64,000 nucleotides of DNA, from the NCBI RefSeq assembly GCF_000247815.1, contig NC_021680.1, forward strand, positions 1,116,001 through 1,180,000, given 5' to 3'. Under the pieces are notes generated by a model. The model was not told where the DNA came from, searched no databases, and worked only from the letters and a program-made list of their open reading frames with translations. Source of the DNA: Ficedula albicollis (lineage: Eukaryota > Chordata > Aves > Passeriformes > Muscicapidae). Of the stretch, positions 39,101 through 48,100 are shown piece by piece (position 1 is the stretch's first letter; every line of letters starts with the position of its first letter). The position numbers and the translations under genes are program-made.

Positions 39101-42100
39101 GAATATAAATATACAGTTATTATGTCAAGGCTTTAAATGCTGCCTTGAACTGGTATCAAAGGTATTGGTACACAAAGGCTCGGAGTCATGTGGCTGATTG
39201 ATGTTGGTACAATAACATTTAAATGCAGCAAGAGAGGAATACATGGAACAAATATGTATTATTTATGTAAGGAATGAAACAGAAGAATTTATTTAGTTTA
39301 TTGCTTTTTCAGTATGTGCAATGCATTAGATTATGGTGCTGTCTAAAGATACCAGTTAATAGACAAGACCAGCCATAACCCAGTGTTTATGTCAGTAAAA
39401 ACACATCAGAGAGGACTGGAAGTGGTTGAAATGGAAGTGATTAAGTATGTTTAATTCTGTATCTCCTGCCTACTCTTTCACTGAAGGGACTGGAGGGCTC
39501 TAAGCTTCGAAGGAAATCTGTTCTGGTTTGTTTGGGTTTTTTTCTTTTCCTGCAAGGGCTTGGAAGTGTTGAGCTGAGGTCTGGCTCAGACTGGGACAGA
39601 AACCAGGCTTCCTTGGGCTAACAAGAGCATTTGTGTGTCACAGTGTTTGTGTCTCTGTCTCTGTCATACCAGTGAACTTCCACAGAAGTCAGGACCTACA
39701 GAGGAAATCAGGGGATATTTATCTTGATGAAAATGCTGGAGTGTTGCTCTGTGTTCTGAGCAAGCATGTCACAGTGTGGCCCATCACAGGCATTCTCCTG
39801 TTACATCAACACTCTGTGAACTTACAATCAGAGATTTGAGATCTTAAGGTTGTCTTGGGGTGGCTATACGATGCCTGTATCCCCAGTTGTTCATTCTGTT
39901 GGTGTTGAATATTGAGTGTTGTGTGTGTTGTCCTTACCTGATTCTTTATGATACAGAAATCTGTGCTAAAAATTTTAGCTCCCTTGATCTTCAGCGGGAA
40001 AGTGTCTCCTTAAAAACTCAGTCAGGGGAAATAAGTTCTTTTTCTCAAGCTGTGTAACTACAGCAGAGCACCAAACTGAAGTCAAACTTTGTATGACAAA
40101 ATTTTGCAGTACTGTCAAATATTTTATGTATTCAGTAGTTCTATATTTGGTAGAATCAAAGAATATCTCAAGTTGGAAGGGCACATAAGGATCATCGAGT
40201 GCAAATCCCTGCTCCTGGCAGGACTCAGTAAGGACACCTTCAGAATATTTAATTAAAGAAAATGCTGGAGAAGACCTATGTGTCTACTTATTTTTGTTTT
40301 TTAAACAATGAAGAAAGTGCAAGAGTTTAAATTCTCTTTTTCTTTCACTACTCCTGAGATTGTCTCAGCACTTGGAGCCCTGTCCTTAATGGTAAATTAT
40401 TCTGTAACTTAACAAAGGGAATGGCAATCTCTGTCATTTAAATACAGGTACTGTCACTATGATTTTCAGATTATTACAATTTGGTGATGTGCCATCAAAA
40501 ATGAGACAATTTTTTCATATTTTCACCTTTTAACTTTAAGCAGTGGTTTCAAAACATCTGCCATTTTTGAACATGGCAACATGCTGGAATTTTTTAATCA
40601 CATGGAACCACTTTTTGTTTGTGAGGATAACGCAGTTTGTCAGCAGATACTTTGCTTTGCAAAAAAGAAAAAGAGTAAAGAAAATGAAGAAAAATGAAAG
40701 GAAACAGAAACCTGAGCTCCGTGGTTAATTCTTTCCTGGCTAATACAATCTTAGACAAACAGACCAAAAGAAAGTGATTCTTATGCAAGATGCTTGTGGG
40801 GATTTTTTGTGGGTTTCTTGTCACTCTTCCATTTCTCAGTTCCAAAGAGCTGTTATGATTTAATGTCCTAGTTTTCATCAGATCTTTGGAGCTTCTCTGT
40901 CAATATAATCATTTTGGAGGTGTGGATTTTCTTGTGCTCTTTTCTGTCTTAGGAGCCATCATACTGTACAGAGTCTCATTTTTCTAATTGAGATTTTGGC
41001 CAAGAACCTGAATATGTACACAATGTTTGTTTACAAGAAGTAGTTTAGCATCACTTAAAAATCAAAGCAAAATGACATGTTGAAAGGTTTTCATGTACAA
41101 GAGTAAGCTTAGAGTAAATTTCTTCATACACCATTTTCAGTAGTTTTGTAAATACCAATCATGCTGTATCTTGATGATAATTAACTTTTTCCTGACTCTA
41201 GTGAATACATGAATAAAAGCTGCAGTATTTGTTACCCTTAGGTAGTTCTTTGCTACTCCTTTATTACAGTTATGAAAGTTTTTAATTTTTATCATTTTTT
41301 GTGAGGGCAGAGGGTGGGATGGAGCAGAGAAGAGAAAACAGTGAAGTTTATACATATTACCAAACACTTTTAAAGTACAGCCTTTATTAGACATTAATGT
41401 AAGGGTAAAATGCAGCAACCATTCTTTATACTGAATTTAGCAGGATTCCTACACAGCAGTGAAATCAGTCCTAGAGAGCTTAACTAGGAGTATGATACTG
41501 TGCTGTAGATCAGCAGGTGATTGGCATAGCCTGAATTAAGAGTATAAACTGGAAGCTAGGTTATGGCACATCAGCAGGTGATTGGCATAACCTGAAATAA
41601 GAGTATAAACTGGAAGCTAGGTTATGGCAGAGCTTCCTGCCTTACATTCTTATTTTGTTCAGGGTTAATTTTTTTCCAAGATGTTGGAAATGTCAGTGAA
41701 TTATAGCTGAAGCTGTTCAATTCATGCAAGATTTAAGTAATGCAGCTTTGATGTTATGGGAAAGCAAACAAATGGATATGATTCAGTGTTAGTGTTTACA
41801 GTCCTTAATTTTGTAGGCTTTTCATAAAATTTCAAGATGTTGGAAATGTCAGTGAATTATAGCTGAAGCTGTTCAATTCATGCAAGATTTAAGTAATGCA
41901 GCTTTGATGAGATGTTGGAAATGTCAGTGAATTATAGTTGAAGCTGTTCAGTTCATGCAAGATTTAAGTAATGCAGCTTTGATAGAGCTTCCTGCCTTAC
42001 ATTCTTATTTTGTTCAGGGTTAATTTTTTTCCAAGATGTTGGAAATGTCAGTGAATTATAGCTGAAGCTGTTCAATTCATGCAAGATTTAAGTAATGCAG

Positions 42101-45100
42101 CTTTGATGTTATGGGAGATTCAGTGTTAGTGTTTACATTCCTTAATTTTGTAGGCTTTTCATAAAATTTCTTTGTGATTTTATTTTCCTTGTGGAGCACT
42201 GTTCGAAGTTTGAGCGTTTTGCCATTTCCTTCATTTTTCCTTTATTATTTCCTTGATCTCATCCTCAAGCTTACCCTGAACACAAGTCTGTTTCCATAGA
42301 TCATACTTCAATAAAAATAAATAAAACTTTTAAAAGTATAGTATTGAAACTTTGTATTTTTTAAAAAGGCCTTTTTTCTATATTTTAGGTAAGCTTCTGG
42401 GTTGTTAGAGAGATTCTGCATGCTCAGACTTTAAAAATACGAGCTGAGGTTTTGAGCCACTATATCAAAACTGCAAAGGTAAGAATTGGTATTTTGAAAC
42501 AGGTGTGGGATTCACCATGATCAAAGCTTTTATACCCTGTTTGGTCAGTTCAAAAATATTTGTGGTGAGATAATTGTTTGATACCTGACTTAGCTGTGGT
42601 TGTTTCTGTTGACATCAGTAACTGTTTGTCTTCTGTGTTGTCACAAAATGTATAGTCAGTTTAAGCATCATTAGTCAGAACAGAAGTGGTTTGCTTGCTT
42701 TTACCATTTTATCTCTTACTCAAGTAATACCAACTTTTAAGATGGGGTTTGAAAAGTAGACCTTGATTCAGAAGACATTTTGAAGCTCTCAATCTTGCTA
42801 AAGCCTTTTGGACTGGCATTCATAAGAAAAGGGTCAGCAAATCTGGAATGACATAGGGCCCTTCAAATAAAGGGAAACTGCTTCACAGTAGTGGGAAGAA
42901 GGGGATGTTTTTCAAGTTTCTGCTGTCAAATGGTGGCTGCCTTTTACTATAGCTGACTGCTGTGACAACCCTGGGTTGCCTGCAAAAAATAGTAAAATAT
43001 TTGCTAATTAATTAATTTTATATTCAAGTGCATTCCCTGTCTTGACAAGCCCTTTCTATTGAAGTAATATTTTACTCCTGTGGGATTTGACTCTTAACTT
43101 TGGGCAAATCAAGAACTGATTTTGTAGGATTCCACAGGCTTTGCTCAATAATCATGCTGTGGTCATGAAGTGTTAATGATCTCTCTTAAACATGCTTGGA
43201 TATTTGGTGAGTTAATGTATCTTCATCTCATTTATTTTTAAAAGTAAATTCTTGTGGTTTTGTTTGAAATGCAAACATTAAAAAGTCGGATTCATGATCC
43301 ATGTCCCTCCATAGGAGAGGGAGGTTTAGCTCTGTGTGGCCATAGTGCAGAACAGATGTGGGAAGCCAGGTTGGCTCAGGACTGGCTCATACTGGGATGG
43401 GACTGGCCAGTGCTGCATGTTGCAGGCTCAGCTTTGGGTGCAGCACCCTGAACGTGTGTGACCTCACCAGTGTCCTGCAGGCTGCAGTGCCTGCTGGAAT
43501 GCTGCTGGCTTGGGGGCAATTATGTGCTCTAACAAACAGATAATTGAGCTTTGCTTACCTGTCAGCTGTAAAAATCACAGTTGCAAAATGCAAGAAGCTC
43601 TGTATGAGGTGTTTTTTATATCAGTTCATTTAGCTCTGTGCTTCTTCCCTTGGCTTTGCTTACATATGGCTGCTGACATGAAGTTACTGCAGTGGGGGCT
43701 GTTGGAAGGAGTTATCCAGAGCTATTATCAAAGCAGCTTGGTACCAGAGGTCACACTAATTACCTTTCCTTTAGAGAAGCTGTTAATGCACTCCACAGTG
43801 AATTCCTTGTGTAGGCAACCTGTGTATAGCTGGCAGTCCTTAAATGGTTTCTCATCTACAGTGCTTAGTGCATGAAGTAATTAGATCTAACAGCTGCATT
43901 CCCTTGAAGTACCCAGACTGTCCTGGTTGGTGATGACTTCTGTTTCACTGCTGGCAGCAGCTGGGAAAGCCCTTCTTTTAATTTCTGATCAGCTACACTG
44001 TCCTTTTGGTCAGTGAATTTTATTACCTTGCTTGGGTTGTGTGTGTGAGGAAAAAGGGTTATTGTGTAAGCAGAGGGACAAACTTAAGCAGGACTGCTTG
44101 GAAGGACAACAGGGCTGTGGTGTATGACAAACATCCAACCCCTTCCACCTTGCCCCACAAAATACTGATTACCCTTTACACTTGGTTATTAAAGAGTCCT
44201 CCCAAAGTATGGGCAAAACTTCCACTGTCCAAACTTCCCCAGCAGGACATGCTGGAATCATGGGGGTCAGAGCACCCAGAATGGAAATGCTACTGGGGTG
44301 CCATTAAAAGTGGCATTTCTGACTAATACTTGAGGGGAGTTTGTTCCATAAAAAGCTGTAAGTTTCCTGGCAAGTGTGTTAAGTGGAGAGATAATAATTT
44401 GCCCTGTTCCAAAACTGTTAGCCAGAAAACCATCCTTGGTTTTGGCTTTTATCCTTCCAAATAGAGGCTCTCCTTTGATGTTCAGCGTTTAGCCAGTATT
44501 CCTTTGGTCTAGTTTTTTTGTCCTTTTGCCTCTTGAAGGGCTTCCTAAGCGAGAAGTAAGCTGAGATTCAAATAGGAAAAAGGATATCCACCATTTTTTT
44601 AATAGGAAGGGCTCCTTATTTTTTCTTGCTAAAATTCTAACGTACCTTGGTGAATATTTCAAATGAACTAAACAGGATTTTAAATACTGTGATTGAATAT
44701 CATTTCTCCTTAGCAAAGTCTCTCTGTTAGGGGTAAAACCTTAATTTGGGTGGCACTGCACCAAAAATGAAGGTGGTTTGGATCTCTGGAAGCTCACAGT
44801 TATCAGAACAATTGATGTTGCAGAAGAGCTTCAGGAGGAGCATTTTCCTCCAGACTATTTCTAAGCTTTCATGACAGTAGTACCAGTAGTTACTTAGCCA
44901 AGGCAGTGGATAGTTTTTGAGACAGAGGGAGAGGAAAAAGAAAAGGGAGGGAAATACCAAATGCACTTAACACAGTGCTTTGTAGAGAGTTTTTAAGGGA
45001 ATTCTTTTACCCTAATGTTTTGCTGTTCAATTTTGATTGGGTTGTTGCTTTCCACTAGTTAGTTGTCATATCCCAGAAATGGCCTTTCAGTGAGAGGGGT

Positions 45101-48100
45101 ACTCCAGGTATGTGGCTTTTGAAATTTACCTCCTTCATTTTGTCCTGCTAAGATATTTTTTAAGTGCTTTGATGTAGCCTTGGTAGTTGCATAAACTTTA
45201 GGTACTGACACGATTACATCATTCACCATTGGACTGTCCTTTCTGGCATGTTGTTTTAAAACCCTGTTGAATGCTATGAAAGGAATTAGTTGGGTTTGAA
45301 TGTCAGAAAATTTCTGGCACTTCTAATATATTCCCCAATATGTGTGTCTATATAGATGTTTGTAAGGGTTCTCCATGGGCTATGAAACAGCTAGTTAGTC
45401 TAATCCAAAACCATAGAGATGCAGTAGTAAAAAATTAGGAGGTGCTGTAAAAGTGGTCTGTGTACACAGCAGCTCACTCTAACACTTCATTTTAGATCAT
45501 GCGAGATTTCTGCATCTTTGTATTGTTATTTATTCTGTATTCATTATTGACAGCACTTGGAATGTTGTTTATTGTTATTCTTTTTCTGGGTTTTTGTCCT
45601 CAGAAGCTGTATGAGCTGAATAACCTCCATGCACTCATGGCAGTGGTGTCGGGCCTCCAGAGTGCTCCCATCTTCAGGCTGACCAAGACGTGGGCGGTAA
45701 GTGAGCAGCAGAACAAGGGCGTGGGGTTCGTTTGTTCTCAGGTAAATACAACATTCTGAAGCTTGTTTTCAAAGATGCAGCAGTTACTACAGAGAGCTTC
45801 AACTTTGTTCTCCTGCGTACACAATACTTGTAGTTCCTCTGAAGTCTATGGTTTCCTCTTAATTTTTTTTTTTCCATTCTGCTGTAGAAATATTTTCCTC
45901 TGAAAAATAGTTCCCTGCAGATTCTGCTAAATGCAGAGGCTTCTCTTGTAGCCAGAAGCTATTTTGTATTTAGTTGCTGGAAAATTCTGAATGCCAAAGC
46001 AGGTCATACTTTAATCATTTAGGGGTTTATACTGCTGGAATTTTATTTTTTTTAGCTATGGAGAGCAGATGTTCAGAAACTCTTTATTCAGTTTCCATAT
46101 AGAGATTTGTTGTTTCTCTGTCTGATAACTAACTCTTGCATTTTTAATTATCATTTCATAGTTACTACTCCATTAGACAGTGTATTTGTAGTTCTGCCTT
46201 TGTACAGTTGTGAAAGTACAGTATTCTTTGGAATAACTCCATTAGACAGTATATTTGTAGTTCTGCCTTTATACAGTTGTGAAAGTACAGTATTCTTTGG
46301 AATAATTATTTGTCATCTGTTTTTTGACTGGTGTTAGTATTGTTTATCATTATATCCTCAATAAGAAGAATATTAGGAGAGCTTAGAAAACAGTCTTATT
46401 CAGCCCATATACTGTGTCGTTTTTTACTTTTGTTCATTGATACTTCAGAGCTTAGAAAAGAGTCTTATTCAGCCCATATACTGTGTCGTTTTTAATTATT
46501 TGTCATCTGTTTTTTGACTGGTGTTAGTATTGTTTATCATTATATCCTCAATAAGAAGAATATTAGGAGTTACTTTTGTTCATTGATACTTCAGAGCTTA
46601 GAAAAGAGTCTTATTCAGCCCATATACTGTGTCGTTTTTCAGCTGTTTCAGATGAATGTGACATTCAATGTGACAGAAAAAATGAGGTGATTGAGATGCT
46701 CCTGTGCAAGGGATACATACAAGTGGATCACTGAAAAAAGCTGAAAGCTTTCACTGAACACACATCCTTGCATCCTTGGATGTTGCAAAAAGTCTCATAA
46801 CTGCATGAAGATGTTGTTCAGTTGATAAATATTCCCAAAATTGAATATAATTCACTTCTGCAAAGATACTCATCTAGAATTCTGATCACATTTTGCAAAT
46901 GCAAAATTATGTTAGACATTTCTTCCAAATACCAAAAATCTCTCTGAGGAAATCTTAGTGAAATTAACACTTCAAAATGATCTCAAGAAGAACTTCTGGT
47001 TTTTAGATTTTATGTTGAGGAATTAGTTTTATGTAACTGTGAGGCCGAGTTGACTTTTAAATCTCTTTTTGTACACGGCTCAAATTAAATGTAACTATTA
47101 CCATATATGAATAATAACCACATTAATTACTACCATGATGATGCCATTCAATACTTATAATTACATTAATTACTACCATGATGATGCCATTCAAAACTAG
47201 GACTCCCCAGTTTCTTTTGATCCTTGGTTATGCACTGGTTTGCACTTACAAAGTTTGTGTGCTCTTGACATACTGTATTAGTCTTTAAAGTTCATCCCTC
47301 TTCCAACTTCTGAAATTCCAGGTACCTTCTTCCACATTTCTGCAGGTGTTTGATTCCTTATACAATCCCAAGCGAGTCTGTGCTTTTCATCATCTTACAT
47401 AAGCCTTTGCAAATTCAAGTTGCAGGGTAGCTCCCAGCAATGTGCACTGCAAACTGATTTAGTTGTCCTTCTCTTGGAAGTTCAGCTTATAAATTCCTGA
47501 AGATAATTCTAAGCCTTTGGCTTGCTGTATGTTAAAAGCAAGAAAAGGCACACCAAGCCTTTATTTGAGTCATGAAGGCATCTGGGTAAGTTATACAGGA
47601 ACTCTTCAAAACCTTCAACAAGGAAGAATTTCTTCTCCATTTCTGAGATGGTTTGCACCAACCCTCAATCAACTCAATTTACAAAGTCAGGAAAATAGCT
47701 GCAAGTATATTCATTCCCTAAAAAAAAAGCCACCTTAAATGTTTGGAATCTAGAATTGAAAGGAACCATTAAATACTTGCTTGGTAATCCAATGTTCCTA
47801 AAAAAGATGAAATGCATGTCTTCTGACGGTATGTCTGAATTTGTCTAAATTTGTCTCGCTCATTGCCTGCACACACTCTGAACTCTGGAGAATAATAAGT
47901 GCTGCTTTTAATGTGTGATTTGCCCCATTCAAAACATGAGAAGAATTGTGAGCCTTTCCAAGAAAGTTCACAGAATAGAATATTCGGCTTCTCTCCTTTT
48001 AGTGTGTAGGAATTCTAGATGACCAGTGAGGGTTTAGGCAATAAAGCAAATAATCATTAAACGTGTGAAGTGGGGTGAGCCAGCATCCTGAGACCTCATC

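Larger units (their letters stand above)
36099..42388 (+). other. RALGPS2: RALGPS2 intron
   Basis: Bounded by gtgagt and attttag. Carries one CR1 fragment and several tandem duplications. Confidence 0.9.

Noticed and set aside
46107..46337. Open frame with a repeated TPLDS...FFGI peptide
   Set aside because: Product of the 69-bp intronic duplication, whose unit is a multiple of three.
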